A stretch of DNA of 64,000 bases from Flavobacterium sp. (GCF_027533505.1 NZ_JAPZUB010000029.1:1-64000); one strand, 5' to 3'. Counted from the stretch's first letter, positions 1 through 8,743 are shown. Notes: generated from the letters alone by a model not told the origin. A program made the numbers and translations.

Positions 1-86
1 CAATCTAAAGCTCCGATTTAACCAAATTAAAGAACTAATTATTTTTTGGTTACAATTATTGTTCAACTTTTTCACTAAAAATAAAA

Positions 87-123
87 CCACTATTTTAATC
101 GAAATTTAAAATAGTGGCTTTTT
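87..123. terminator. Bidirectional hairpin terminator
   Basis: An 11-bp perfect stem (87-97 with 107-117, 9-nt loop) has an A-rich run on the left and a T-run on the right. It could stop transcription arriving from either side, and it sits just before the nuclease-like remnant. The first 80 bases of the window hold no recognisable gene. Confidence 0.7.
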
Positions 124-128
124 AAGGA

Positions 129-690
129 ATGACTAAATAAGGAAAATTATTTAAGAAATCGTTTAGTTGATAATTATCTTGTAAATGAACTTAGCTTATT
201 TGAGGATGGGACTAACCGTTTTACAGTTAATAAGGAGGTTTCAGAGGAATATAGAGGATTAAATGATGGTCTGCTACATAATGACCCAATAGACATTCAT
301 ATTGTTGATAATGCCCAAAAAAAATCATGGGGAAATAATACTAAGCCATATTTTGCAATTGAATGTAAAAGGTTTAAATCTTTATCGGTTACTGAATATG
401 TAAAAGACACTATAAAGTTTACTGAACGTAATTACTCTAAACTACGCTTACCATTTGAAGGACAATTAGGATTTATTGAAAAATCATCTTTAACCCATAT
501 AAAAATTAAAGAAACTATTAATCAAAACCTATCTTCAAATTCAAATATTAAAACTATAAGAAAATTAGATAGCTATTTAATCAAAGAAAATTTTGATGCG
601 TCTTACTTATCAGAACATAATAAAAAAGACAACTCTTCATTTTCGGTATTTCATTTATTCTTTGATTATTCAAAAATAGTTTTAAACTAA
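129..690 (+). pseudogene. Frameshifted PD-(D/E)XK nuclease-like protein remnant
   Basis: An open frame of 186 codons (133-690) has no usable ATG, GTG or TTG start. In another frame, ATG ACT AAA at 129-137 is followed at once by a stop. Removing one T at about 138 joins this start to the long frame and gives an N-terminus MTKKENYLRN, so a single-base insertion most likely broke the gene. The predicted protein holds NDPIDIHIVDN followed about 20 residues later by YFAIECKRF. That is the D...E-x-K arrangement of PD-(D/E)XK nucleases and restriction-like enzymes. The frame is visibly more AT-rich than the genes downstream and lies next to a tRNA gene, which suggests acquired DNA. The family call rests on motif shape only; substrate and role are unknown. 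A sequencing error is possible. Confidence 0.55.
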
Positions 691-732
691 TGTGAATTTT
701 TTGTGTAGCATTTCAATTTTCAACGAAATATC

Positions 733-797
733 AAAGCGGTTCGAGAAATCGCTCAAAAAACCCATAATTTTATTTTATACTTCTCGAACCGCTTTTT
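733..797. terminator. Long inverted repeat with T-run
   Basis: A perfect 15-bp inverted repeat (733-747 with 781-795) flanks a 33-base AT-rich loop and runs into six T's on the plus strand. It lies 43 bases after the stop of the nuclease-like remnant and could be its terminator. The loop is longer than usual for an intrinsic terminator, so a different structural role is possible. Confidence 0.5.
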
Positions 798-836
798 TGG
801 CTCGTAACTCTTTAAAAATCAAAACGATATAAATAG

Positions 837-860
837 AAAAAGCCGCTAAATAGCGGCTTT
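837..860 (-). terminator. Terminator of tRNA-Asn
   Basis: A GC-rich stem (839-848 with 851-860, so in practice about 8 bp with a small loop) is followed on the minus strand by a U-run. It lies about 10 bases beyond the 3' end of the tRNA-Asn gene. Confidence 0.75.
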
Positions 861-870
861 GTCATAAAAG

Positions 871-944
871 CTCCCCCTCTTGGGCTCGAACCAAGGACCC
901 TCTGATTAACAGTCAGATGCTCTAACCAACTGAGCTAAGGAGGA
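871..944 (-). tRNA. tRNA-Asn (GTT anticodon)
   Basis: A 74-nt cloverleaf can be read on the minus strand. The 5' acceptor strand TCCTCCT (944-938) pairs with AGGGGGA (878-872), including one G-U pair. The D-arm contains AGCTCAGTTGGTTAGAGC. The anticodon stem TCTGA/TCAGA encloses the loop CTGTTAA with anticodon GTT, and the T-arm contains GGTTCGAGCC. The discriminator base is G and CCA is not encoded. It decodes AAC/AAT as asparagine. It has its own promoter and terminator and is not part of a visible tRNA cluster. A degraded nuclease-like gene lies on its 3' side, where tRNA genes often serve as integration points, but no duplicated 3' end (att site) was seen in the window. Confidence 0.97.
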
Positions 945-969
945 AGATGTTATATCTTTTAAGCGGTTG

Positions 970-999
970 CAAAGATAAAACGGAATTTTACAAATGCAA
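970..999 (-). promoter_or_regulatory. Promoter of tRNA-Asn (TTG-N19-TATCTTTG)
   Basis: On the minus strand a TTG (999-997) is followed after 19 bases by TATCTTTG (977-970). This matches the Bacteroidota consensus TTG-N17-23-TAnnTTTG. It lies about 25 bases before the tRNA 5' end. Confidence 0.75.
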
Positions 1000-1029
1000 A
1001 CATTTTAGGTAAAAATTTTCAAAAAAATA

Positions 1030-2373
1030 CTATTTGAAAATCGCCTTGTATAGGTCGTTTCCATTGGCAAAAACCAACAGGGCAATAAGAATCACGAAAC
1101 CAACCATTTGGGCACGTTCCAAGAACTTATCGCTGGGTTTACGACCGGAAATCATTTCATACAATAAAAACATCACATGGCCGCCGTCAAGGGCTGGAAT
1201 GGGTAATAAATTCATCACGCCCAGCATGATCGATAAAAACGCGGTAATCCCCCAAAATACTTGCCAGCTCCACGCAGAAGGGAATACATTGAAAATAGCT
1301 CCAAAGCCCCCTACGGCTTTGTAAGCTCCTGTTTCGGGGTTGAAAATGGCTTTCAATTGTTTGCCGTAACTGGTCAATTGGTCAATCCCCATTTCAATTC
1401 CAATTAGTATAGACTCCCAAAAGCTGAATTCTTCTGATTTAACGGTATATAATCCTAATTTTTCCAAATTGTCTAAGGGCAACATCGGCGCATAAGCCAC
1501 GCCTAATTTTCCTTCTTTGTTTACGTTCAATTGTACGGGGACTTCTTTTCCATCGCGCTCCACTACCGCTGCCACGGTTTTTCCTTTCAAGGAATTTAAC
1601 GGCGTAAACAACTCGTCAGCATAGGTAATAGGTTGCCCATTAATCCCTTTTAAAATATCCTTTTTCTTCAGCTGTTTCGCATTGTGAGAATCAGCAGGAA
1701 CGTCAGAAATAATAAAGGGAATTCGAAGGGTCAATAAAGCCTTGCGATCGGTTTTTAGTAACTGATCAATAAAATTGACAGGAAGTTTAATTACAGTGTC
1801 TTTCCCTTTTCGAATCACTTCCACTTCTTTAGCTAAGGCCAATTGCGGTTGTATGTCGTTAAAGCGCTCGATTTTGGTTTGGTCAATGCGTACAATTTTG
1901 TCGCCATTTTGAAGTCCCGCTTTTTCCAACACGGGATTAATAATCCAAACCCCATCTTTCACATCACTGTTGGCAATGTACTGCTGACCATAGTAAAAGG
2001 TCATTCCAATATAGATGATAAAGGCCAGGATGAAATTGACAATCACCCCACCCAACATGATAATTAAACGTTGCCAAGCCGGTTTTGAACGGAATTCCCA
2101 CGGTTGGGGTTCGCCTTGCATTTGCTCGGTGTCCATCGACTCGTCGATCATTCCCGCAATTTTCACATAGCCTCCCAACGGAAGCCAACCAATACCATAG
2201 ACCGTTTCACCTACTTTCTTTTTGAAAAGGGAAAATTTAACGTCAAAAAACAAATAGAATTTTTCTACTCGTGTTTTAAACAACTTAGCCGGAATAAAGT
2301 GGCCGAGTTCGTGAAGGACAATCAATATTGAGAGACTCAGTAAAAACTGACTCAGTTTAATAACAAATTCCAT
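1030..2373 (-). CDS. rseP: RIP metalloprotease RseP (site-2 protease, M50)
   Basis: This is an inner-membrane intramembrane zinc protease of 447 residues. In other bacteria the family cleaves anti-sigma factors and leftover signal peptides within the membrane. The zinc site HELGH is at residues 21-25 in the first membrane helix. A GGVIVN loop motif follows in a later helix, and the C-terminal helix carries NLLPIPALDGG, the third-ligand motif of M50. A region of about 200 residues between the helices has PDZ-like character. The ATG at 2373 is preferred over an upstream GTG at 2415 because it gives MEFVIKLSQ directly before the first helix, as in homologues. It lies upstream of tRNA-Asn in the same direction; the anti-sigma partner is not in this window. 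Confidence 0.93.
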   Translation of the reverse strand: MEFVIKLSQFLLSLSILIVLHELGHFIPAKLFKTRVEKFYLFFDVKFSLFKKKVGETVYGIGWLPLGGYVKIAGMIDESMDTEQMQGEPQPWEFRSKPAWQRLIIMLGGVIVNFILAFIIYIGMTFYYGQQYIANSDVKDGVWIINPVLEKAGLQNGDKIVRIDQTKIERFNDIQPQLALAKEVEVIRKGKDTVIKLPVNFIDQLLKTDRKALLTLRIPFIISDVPADSHNAKQLKKKDILKGINGQPITYADELFTPLNSLKGKTVAAVVERDGKEVPVQLNVNKEGKLGVAYAPMLPLDNLEKLGLYTVKSEEFSFWESILIGIEMGIDQLTSYGKQLKAIFNPETGAYKAVGGFGAIFNVFPSAWSWQVFWGITAFLSIMLGVMNLLPIPALDGGHVMFLLYEMISGRKPSDKFLERAQMVGFVILIALLVFANGNDLYKAIFK

Positions 2374-2445
2374 GTATGCGATACCTAAAAATTCAATGCG
2401 CCACAAAAATAGCACATTTTGATTCGGAGTAGGTCCCTTTAAAAA

Positions 2446-4371
2446 TTAATTCCCGTTTTTTATCATTTTTTTATGAAAAACGCCTTCCGATGTGCGAATA
2501 CGAACCGTGTAGCTTCCCGTGGCTAATCCTGAAATATTCATGTCTACCGAAGTGTAAGTGGCTACTTTTTGTCCCAGCGGATTAAATACTTCAATGTCAA
2601 TCAGGGTTTGGGTATTGGGCATTTGAAGGTGAACTAATTCCTTAGCCGGATTGGGATATAACGCCAAAACGGAATCGGGTGTAAAGGTATCGTTCCCCAA
2701 TTGTGCTGTATTGTTGCGAGAGATAATTTCTCGTTTAGGATCGAATTGGACTCCTGTCACCAAAAAAGGAACCGGTACGATAAATTCTTCTCCGTCAAAC
2801 GTATGCTCCAAAACAACCTCTAGTGATTGTCCTCCAGCGCCCGTTAGGCGCACCATCACAGGCATTTCAAAAAAGGATACGCTCGAATGCGATTGCGATT
2901 GGTTGAGGGTAATTTTGGCTTGCCCACCGCCCCAGTTTTGCGCAATGACGCTATACGTTGGGTGCCCTTGATTGTACACCCAATCGTTGAAAAATTCAGT
3001 CAAATCACTGCCGTGAACCGCCTCCAAATGGCTTTTGAATTGCGCCGTTACAGCATAATTGAAGGCCAAGGCGGGATCGGCCAAATAATTGCGCAATGCT
3101 TGAAAATAATTAGTGTCTCCCATGCGCCAACGCAACATGTGCAACACCATTGCCGCTTTGTTATAACTCAATCGACTGCTGAAAATACGACTTGAGTTGG
3201 TTGCTTCACTATCCGTTAAGTAAACAGCTCCACCCGTTTGCGAGGTGATGTTGTTGATTAATTGCGTTTTATTGGCAATAAAAGCGGTTTCGCCATCAAA
3301 TTGTTCGATGACCAACGACGACAAATACGTAGCAAATCCTTCATTCAACCAAATGTCTTTCCACGACCCACAGGTTACTTTATTGCCAAACCATTGGTGC
3401 GCTAATTCGTGTGCAATGAGTCCCCGACTGAAATTATTCATAAAGGACATCGTTGTATGTTCCATACCGCCACCCCAACCAAATTGGGCATGACCGTATT
3501 GCTCGTTGCGGTACGGATAGGGTTCAAACAACGTTTCGAAGTAATCCATGATGCTCAAGGTCTCTTCCATTTGGGCTTGAACCGTAGCGTTGAAACTTTC
3601 AGGATACACATAGTTAATCACTGGGAACGTATTGGGTGCAGTACCTGCCGTTTGCGTATATACAGTATAGTTGGTAACAGCAAAACAAATTAAATACGCG
3701 GGAATCGGATACCCGTGATGAAAGTGGGTTGTTTTGCTGCTCCCATTGACAGTTTCCGATTGTTTCACGCCATTGGCCACCGAAACATATTGCGAAGGCG
3801 CAGTAATAAAAATGTCAACACTGTTGATCTTGTCATTTAAATCTTGTTTACAAGGCCACCAATCCCGTGCTCCAAACGGTTGCGAAAGCGTCCACATTAT
3901 GGGAACACCCGCATGCGTACTCGCTTCAAAAGAGTCAAAACCGCTTACAGGTGGGGTTCCCGCATACGTAATTTCAACCGTTGCGCTATTTCCAGCCGTA
4001 ACCTGTGATGGTAAGGTAATGACCAATTCTTCATTGGCATTCTGCGTGAAAGCCAAATTTTGTGCATTCAATTTTACCGAGGACACCGTCAATTCATTCA
4101 TTAAATCAAAGGTTACGGTCGTCATGTTTTGCAAAGCCGTAAATGTGGTTGTCACTTTTCCATTAACATTGGCCACGGAGGGATTTACGGTGAGTTCTAT
4201 TTTATGGTATGTAACATCGTAGTTGGTTGTATTGGCATTAACGGTAACGGTCATCGTAGATTCTGCCGCTTTTCGTTCCGCTTGGCTAATGGATTCGAGT
4301 TCGTCAGCATTTTGTTGCGCATGACCCCAAAGCGCCATTCCTAAACAAGTGAGTAGGTAGATTTTATTCAT
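2446..4371 (-). CDS. M1 family metallopeptidase with T9SS sorting domain
   Basis: This is a secreted zinc aminopeptidase-like enzyme of 641 residues. A signal peptide (about residues 1-18, ending GHAQ) is followed by an N-terminal beta domain. The catalytic domain has HELAH at 321-325 and the third zinc ligand Glu344 in WLNEGFATYL, which is the HExxH-x18-E arrangement. The substrate motif usually written GxMEN reads GGMEH here. The last 70 residues (YPNPAKELVHLQM to the end) form a type A sorting domain of the type IX secretion system, so the enzyme should be exported or surface-anchored. The ATG at 4371 is chosen because it starts a clean signal peptide; the frame is open upstream to 4464 but that part is not signal-like. 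The role is probably peptide scavenging (inferred). Confidence 0.92.
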   Translation of the reverse strand: MNKIYLLTCLGMALWGHAQQNADELESISQAERKAAESTMTVTVNANTTNYDVTYHKIELTVNPSVANVNGKVTTTFTALQNMTTVTFDLMNELTVSSVKLNAQNLAFTQNANEELVITLPSQVTAGNSATVEITYAGTPPVSGFDSFEASTHAGVPIMWTLSQPFGARDWWPCKQDLNDKINSVDIFITAPSQYVSVANGVKQSETVNGSSKTTHFHHGYPIPAYLICFAVTNYTVYTQTAGTAPNTFPVINYVYPESFNATVQAQMEETLSIMDYFETLFEPYPYRNEQYGHAQFGWGGGMEHTTMSFMNNFSRGLIAHELAHQWFGNKVTCGSWKDIWLNEGFATYLSSLVIEQFDGETAFIANKTQLINNITSQTGGAVYLTDSEATNSSRIFSSRLSYNKAAMVLHMLRWRMGDTNYFQALRNYLADPALAFNYAVTAQFKSHLEAVHGSDLTEFFNDWVYNQGHPTYSVIAQNWGGGQAKITLNQSQSHSSVSFFEMPVMVRLTGAGGQSLEVVLEHTFDGEEFIVPVPFLVTGVQFDPKREIISRNNTAQLGNDTFTPDSVLALYPNPAKELVHLQMPNTQTLIDIEVFNPLGQKVATYTSVDMNISGLATGSYTVRIRTSEGVFHKKMIKNGN

Positions 4372-4522
4372 GAGATTTGATGAAATTTTTGCGAATGTAA
4401 AAAAAATTACGGCATATTGTTGATAATCAATTGCTAAATTCTGTTTTATGTGAAAGATATGCAATGGGCTGTTTACGGGGATTTTGCCCGAAAGGCATGA
4501 AGAAATATCGAAAGCATTTTGC

Positions 4523-4530
4523 TACCTTTG
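4523..4530 (+). promoter_or_regulatory. -7 box TACCTTTG upstream of serS
   Basis: TACCTTTG matches the Bacteroidota -7 consensus TAnnTTTG, 27 bases before the serS ATG. No clear -33 TTG is present at the usual spacing. Confidence 0.55.
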
Positions 4531-4557
4531 TCCACTGAATTTTAACACCCTACACCC

Positions 4558-5829
4558 ATGTTACAGATAGCGGTTATTCGCGAAAATCCCGAACGCATTA
4601 TTACAGCGTTGCAGCGCAAACATTTTGAGGCTCGAGCGATAGTGATGGAGATTGTTGAATTGGATGAAAAACGACGCAGTTCCCAAGCCGCGTTGGATAA
4701 TGTACTGGCCGAATCGAATAAGCTTTCCAAAGATATTGGAATGTTGATGAAAAATGGGGAAAAAGCAAAAGCCGAAATCTTAAAGCAAAAAACAACCAAT
4801 CTTCGTGACGAAAGCAAACAGTTATCGGAACAATTGGAGGTTTTTGCTACTCAATTGACCGAAAAACTCTACTTATTGCCCAACTTGCCAGCCGCGATAG
4901 TACCCGAAGGAAAAACTGCCGATGAAAATTTGAATGTATTTCAAGAAGGCGCTATTCCTGTGTTACATGAAGGGGCGCTCCCGCATTGGGAATTAGTAAA
5001 AAAATACGATATCATCGACTTCGAGTTGGGCGTAAAAATCACAGGCGCAGGTTTCCCTGTCTATAAAGGAAAGGGAGCGCGATTGCAGCGGGCGTTGATT
5101 TCTTATTTTTTGGATAAAAATACCGAAGCCGGCTATCAAGAATACCAAGTGCCCCATTTGGTGAATGAAGCCTCTGGTTATGGAACAGGTCAATTACCCG
5201 ATAAAGAAGGGCAAATGTATCATGTAGGTTTGGACGACTTGTATTTGATTCCAACGGCGGAAGTACCGGTAACCAACTTGTTTCGCGATGAATTATTACA
5301 TGAAAATGACTTGCCGATTTTATGCACCGGCTATACCCCTTGTTTCCGTCGTGAGGCAGGTTCCTATGGGGCGCATGTTCGAGGACTGAATCGTTTGCAC
5401 CAATTTGATAAAGTTGAAATTGTACGCATCGAGCATCCTGAGAAGTCGTATGAGGCGTTGGAAGGGATGGTCGAACATGTGAAAAATATCATGCGCGAAC
5501 TAAAATTACCCTATCGAATTCTTCGTTTGTGTGGAGGCGATATGAGTTTTGCTTCGGCGCTAACCTACGATTTTGAAGTCTTTTCGACAGCACAAGACCG
5601 TTGGTTGGAAATTTCATCGGTATCCAATTTCGAAACCTTTCAAGCCAATCGCCTAAAGCTGCGTTTCAAAGGAAAAGATGGAAAAACCCAATTGGCACAC
5701 ACCTTAAACGGAAGTTCATTGGCCTTACCTCGTGTGATGGCGGGCATCTTGGAAAATTACCAAACGCCCGAAGGAATTGTAATCCCCGAGGTATTACGTC
5801 CCTACACCGGATTTGATATCATCAATTAA
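4558..5829 (+). CDS. serS: Serine--tRNA ligase
   Basis: This class II aminoacyl-tRNA synthetase charges tRNA-Ser and tRNA-Sec with serine in the cytoplasm. Its 423 residues match the normal family length. The N-terminal 110 residues are the tRNA-binding long coiled coil, rich in Glu, Lys and Gln. The catalytic core shows motif 2 (CFRREAGSYGAHVRGLNRLH) and motif 3 (HTLNGSSLALPRVMAGILEN), plus the conserved LIPTAEVPVTN segment. It begins a plus-strand run after a divergent gap with the M1 peptidase and has a TAnnTTTG box 27 bases upstream of its ATG. Confidence 0.98.
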   Translation: MLQIAVIRENPERIITALQRKHFEARAIVMEIVELDEKRRSSQAALDNVLAESNKLSKDIGMLMKNGEKAKAEILKQKTTNLRDESKQLSEQLEVFATQLTEKLYLLPNLPAAIVPEGKTADENLNVFQEGAIPVLHEGALPHWELVKKYDIIDFELGVKITGAGFPVYKGKGARLQRALISYFLDKNTEAGYQEYQVPHLVNEASGYGTGQLPDKEGQMYHVGLDDLYLIPTAEVPVTNLFRDELLHENDLPILCTGYTPCFRREAGSYGAHVRGLNRLHQFDKVEIVRIEHPEKSYEALEGMVEHVKNIMRELKLPYRILRLCGGDMSFASALTYDFEVFSTAQDRWLEISSVSNFETFQANRLKLRFKGKDGKTQLAHTLNGSSLALPRVMAGILENYQTPEGIVIPEVLRPYTGFDIIN

Positions 5830-5901
5830 TATTCGTTAAGAAACCCTAAACACGTGTACTAGATAACCGCTATTTGTGTTATTTTAGTACATTGTTTTTT
5901 T

Positions 5902-7680
5902 ATGATGAAGCGATTACTCTTTTTATTGTTCACCTGCATCGGAATGCTTGCCGCGGCTCAAAACGAGCAATTGGCACAGAATTACTTTGACCGTGGAGAA
6001 TTTGAGAAAGCGCTTGTGAGCTATGAAGAATTGCTAAAATCACAACCCCATAATTTCAATTTTTTCCAGCGAACAGTTGAATGTTACCAGCAATTGCAAC
6101 AATTTGACAAGTCCGAAAAACTTATTCAAAATCGCCTAGACCAATACAAACAAGGGAGTTATTTGGTCGAGTTGGGGTATAATTTCCAACTGCAAAAGGA
6201 GACCGACAAAGCCAAAAAGTATTACGAGCAAGCCCTAGATAAAATTCGCAAAAACCACAATGAAGTATACCAAATTGCCTATGGTTTTGATAAAAAAGGA
6301 CTTACCGATTATGCGATTCAAGCCTATGAATTGGCGGTGAGTATCGAACCCAAATACAACTTCAATTACCAAATGGCGTTGCTCTACGGGCAAAAAGGGG
6401 ACATGGACAACATGATTGAAAAGTTCTTGACCGAATCCTACAACAATCCCCAAAGTTTAGTGATGATTCAAAACCAATTGTCGCGATTCATGAGCGAGGA
6501 TGCCTCGGTAACTTTCAACGATGCTTTGCGCAAAGCCTTGTTGGGACGCATTCAAAAAACCCAAGATTTGTTTTGGAATGATTATTTGAGTTGGTACTAC
6601 GTTCAACAAAAAGAGTACGGCAAGGCCTTTATACAACAAAAAGCAATTTACAAACGCAGTCCCGAATCTTTTTCCAATATTGTCAATTTGGCGCAATTGG
6701 CCATGAGTGAAAACGACGAAGAGGCAGCCACCGAAATTCTCAACTTTATTCTTGAAAATACCCGTGATTTGGACTTACAAATCAAGGCCCATACCTACTT
6801 GATTGAATTGCAAATCAAAAAAGCACAGCCTGCTGCTTATCCCGCCATTGCTGCCGAATTGGATACGCGTATCAAGCAGTTTGGGGTGAGCCCGTATTCG
6901 TTATCCTTATTGCAATTAAAAGCTAAATTTTCGGCTTTTCAGCAAAAAGACACCGAAACCGCAAAAATCATTTTAAAAAATGCCCTCGAAATGCCCTTAA
7001 AACGCGAGGAAATTGCCGAGGTGAAAATGGATTTAGCGGCCATATTGTTGTTGGAAGAAAAATTCAATCAGGCCTTAATCTACTTCGCGCAAGTTGAAAA
7101 TGAAGGCGGAAACAATCCGTTGGGACAAGAAGCGAGTCTGCGGGTGGCAAAGACGAGTTACTACAAAGGCGATTTCAAATGGGCCGAACACCAATTGGGC
7201 GTCCTAAAGTCGGCCTCAACCCAACTAATCGCCAACGACGCCATGGATTTGTATTTGCTGATCAGCGACAATACCGTAGCCGATTCGACACAAACGGCCT
7301 TGAAAAAGTTTGCCCGCGCCGATTATTTACTATACCAAAATAAAAAAGCCGAAGCCTTACAAGCTTTTCAAACCATTTTAAAAGAACATAAGGGGCAGGA
7401 AATCGAACCCGTAACGCTGTTGCGCATAGGGAAGTTGTGGGAAGAACAAAACAATTTTCCCGAAGCCATTGCAAGTTACCGCCAAATCATTGACCAACAC
7501 AAAGAGTGCATTTATGTAGATGAGGCCACGTATTTTGCGGCTGAATTATACCAAAAAACAGGAGAAGTCGATAAGGCCAAAGCCCTGTATGAAGACATCA
7601 TTCTCCACCGGGAAGACAGTATTTTTTATGTTGATGCGCAAAAGAAATTCCGTCGCTTGCGCGGGGATAAAGAACTTTAA
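5902..7680 (+). CDS. Secreted or periplasmic tetratricopeptide-repeat protein
   Basis: This 592-residue protein has a signal peptide (MMKRLLFLLFTCIGMLAAAQ) and almost continuous helical TPR-type repeats. Examples include AQNYFDRGEFEKALVSYEEL near residue 25, KAKKYYEQALDKI near 100, and EAIASYRQIIDQHKE and KAKALYEDIILHRE near the C-terminus. No catalytic motif is visible. TPR arrays usually scaffold protein complexes, and the signal peptide places this one in the envelope. It follows serS by 72 bases. The exact partner is unknown. Two consecutive ATG codons occur at the start, and the first is used. Confidence 0.85.
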   Translation: MMKRLLFLLFTCIGMLAAAQNEQLAQNYFDRGEFEKALVSYEELLKSQPHNFNFFQRTVECYQQLQQFDKSEKLIQNRLDQYKQGSYLVELGYNFQLQKETDKAKKYYEQALDKIRKNHNEVYQIAYGFDKKGLTDYAIQAYELAVSIEPKYNFNYQMALLYGQKGDMDNMIEKFLTESYNNPQSLVMIQNQLSRFMSEDASVTFNDALRKALLGRIQKTQDLFWNDYLSWYYVQQKEYGKAFIQQKAIYKRSPESFSNIVNLAQLAMSENDEEAATEILNFILENTRDLDLQIKAHTYLIELQIKKAQPAAYPAIAAELDTRIKQFGVSPYSLSLLQLKAKFSAFQQKDTETAKIILKNALEMPLKREEIAEVKMDLAAILLLEEKFNQALIYFAQVENEGGNNPLGQEASLRVAKTSYYKGDFKWAEHQLGVLKSASTQLIANDAMDLYLLISDNTVADSTQTALKKFARADYLLYQNKKAEALQAFQTILKEHKGQEIEPVTLLRIGKLWEEQNNFPEAIASYRQIIDQHKECIYVDEATYFAAELYQKTGEVDKAKALYEDIILHREDSIFYVDAQKKFRRLRGDKEL

Positions 7681-7748
7681 AGAACTATTTTAAATGTTGA
7701 ATTATAAATTTTAAATAGGAGGTGCTATTTAAAAATGGGAGAGGATAT

Positions 7749-8072
7749 ATGATACTATACAATGTAACCATCAATATTCACGAAAGCGTCCACGATCAAT
7801 GGATGCGTTGGATGCAAACCAAGCATATCAACGACGTCTTGGCTACGGGTAAGTTTTGTTCTGCCCGATTGGTAAAGGTCTTGGTTGAAGAAGAAATGGG
7901 CGGGGTAACCTATGCCGTTCAATACACCACCGATAGCTTGGAAACCTTACAACGCTATTACGATGAAGATGCCTCCCGATTACGCGAAGAAGGCTACCGA
8001 TTGTTTGGGGAGAAAATGTTGGCGTTTCGCACCGAACTGCAATTGATTTCCGAACATTTTCAAAATAACTAA
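7749..8072 (+). CDS. DUF4286 family protein
   Basis: This is a small cytoplasmic protein of 107 residues starting MILYNVTINIHESVHDQW, with a WMQTKHINDVL segment and an alternating beta/alpha pattern typical of the DUF4286 family, an uncharacterised Bacteroidota family. The ATG at 7749 is preferred over an upstream non-ATG start at 7722 because the homologous part begins here and a purine-rich GGGAGAGGA lies just before it. It is four bases from the next small ORF and appears to be part of a compact operon running to mgtE. No biochemical function is known to me. Confidence 0.8.
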   Translation: MILYNVTINIHESVHDQWMRWMQTKHINDVLATGKFCSARLVKVLVEEEMGGVTYAVQYTTDSLETLQRYYDEDASRLREEGYRLFGEKMLAFRTELQLISEHFQNN

Positions 8073-8076
8073 TACC

Positions 8077-8262
8077 ATGGAAGTGCGTTTCACCACCAAA
8101 GAAGAAAGCAATGCCCGTCGACAAGCCGATTTTTTGAAGCTTTCCAAAACGGAGCGCGTACTGGCTTTTTTTGCGCTGTGTAGACGAATGAAATCCTTCC
8201 CCGTAAAACAAAATTCATCGCCAAAGAAAGATAATTTTTTAATTGTCATTACTGCCAAATGA
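8077..8262 (+). CDS. Small protein paired with nucleotidyltransferase (possible antitoxin)
   Basis: This 61-residue protein is rich in charged residues (EESNARRQADFLKLSKTERV) and probably helical, without signal peptide or membrane segment. Its TGA overlaps the ATG of the following nucleotidyltransferase by four bases (ATGA), so translation is likely coupled. Short helical proteins placed this way in front of nucleotidyltransferase-fold genes recur in Bacteroidota and often form two-gene modules. An antitoxin-like or partner role is an inference from position. I do not recognise a named family. Confidence 0.65.
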   Translation: MEVRFTTKEESNARRQADFLKLSKTERVLAFFALCRRMKSFPVKQNSSPKKDNFLIVITAK

Positions 8263-8732
8263 TTCGAAATTGGGAACATAATATCGATCAGTTTATAACC
8301 TCTGCAAAACGAAACGGGGTACGAATGCTCATGGTGGGCGGTGGAGCGGTAAATTTTCATGGTTACCAAAGGCATTCAGCTGATGTTGATTTTTGGATAG
8401 AAACCACACCAGAAAATTTCAATCGATTAGTCATTGTTTTCCAAGAACTTGGTTATGAAATCGATGCTTTTCCTCAATCGGTTTTGGATGGAAATCAAAA
8501 TATTTCGATTACGTTTTCACCCGAAGATTTAGATTTGGAATTGATTACTCGTTTTTCTGTCAATAAAACTTTTGAGGAAGCCTATCAATCTAGTGAGTTG
8601 GTGGTCGTTAATCAAAATGAATTTTTACAATGGAATGTGTTGTCACTTGATGATTTAATTACAAGCAAATTAAAAGCAGGGCGCCCAAAAGACTTACTCG
8701 ATGTACATCAGTTACGTCAACTAAATCCTTGA
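8259..8732 (+). CDS. Nucleotidyltransferase-fold protein (DUF6036/AbiEii-like)
   Basis: This 157-residue protein has the minimal nucleotidyltransferase signature: [10 protein letters not shown] with Gly27-29, then DVD at 42-44 as metal-binding residues, and a later acidic LDLEL strand near residue 90. A C-terminal segment [17 protein letters not shown] matches the Lys/Asp-rich tail of AbiEii-like and DUF6036 proteins, where it lines the nucleotide pocket. These enzymes transfer NMPs to RNA or protein, and some are toxins. It overlaps the small ORF upstream by four bases and ends 11 bases before rsmA. It may be a toxin-antitoxin module or a housekeeping nucleotidyltransferase; the sequence alone does not decide. 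Confidence 0.75.
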   Translation: MIRNWEHNIDQFITSAKRNGVRMLMVGGGAVNFHGYQRHSADVDFWIETTPENFNRLVIVFQELGYEIDAFPQSVLDGNQNISITFSPEDLDLELITRFSVNKTFEEAYQSSELVVVNQNEFLQWNVLSLDDLITSKLKAGRPKDLLDVHQLRQLNP

Positions 8733-8743
8733 TATTTATTCAC

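Noticed and set aside
129..945. Integrative element with att sites at tRNA-Asn
   Set aside because: No integrase gene and no direct repeat of the tRNA 3' end were found in the window, so only the proximity of a degraded gene can be stated.
1034..1324. Open frame on the plus strand opposite rseP
   Set aside because: It lies entirely within a strongly supported gene on the other strand and has no recognisable protein features; it is a shadow frame.
8077..8732. A confirmed AbiE-type abortive infection system
   Set aside because: The first gene lacks a recognisable AbiEi winged-helix antitoxin and the pair sits in a housekeeping run, so only a tentative nucleotidyltransferase-pair label is justified.
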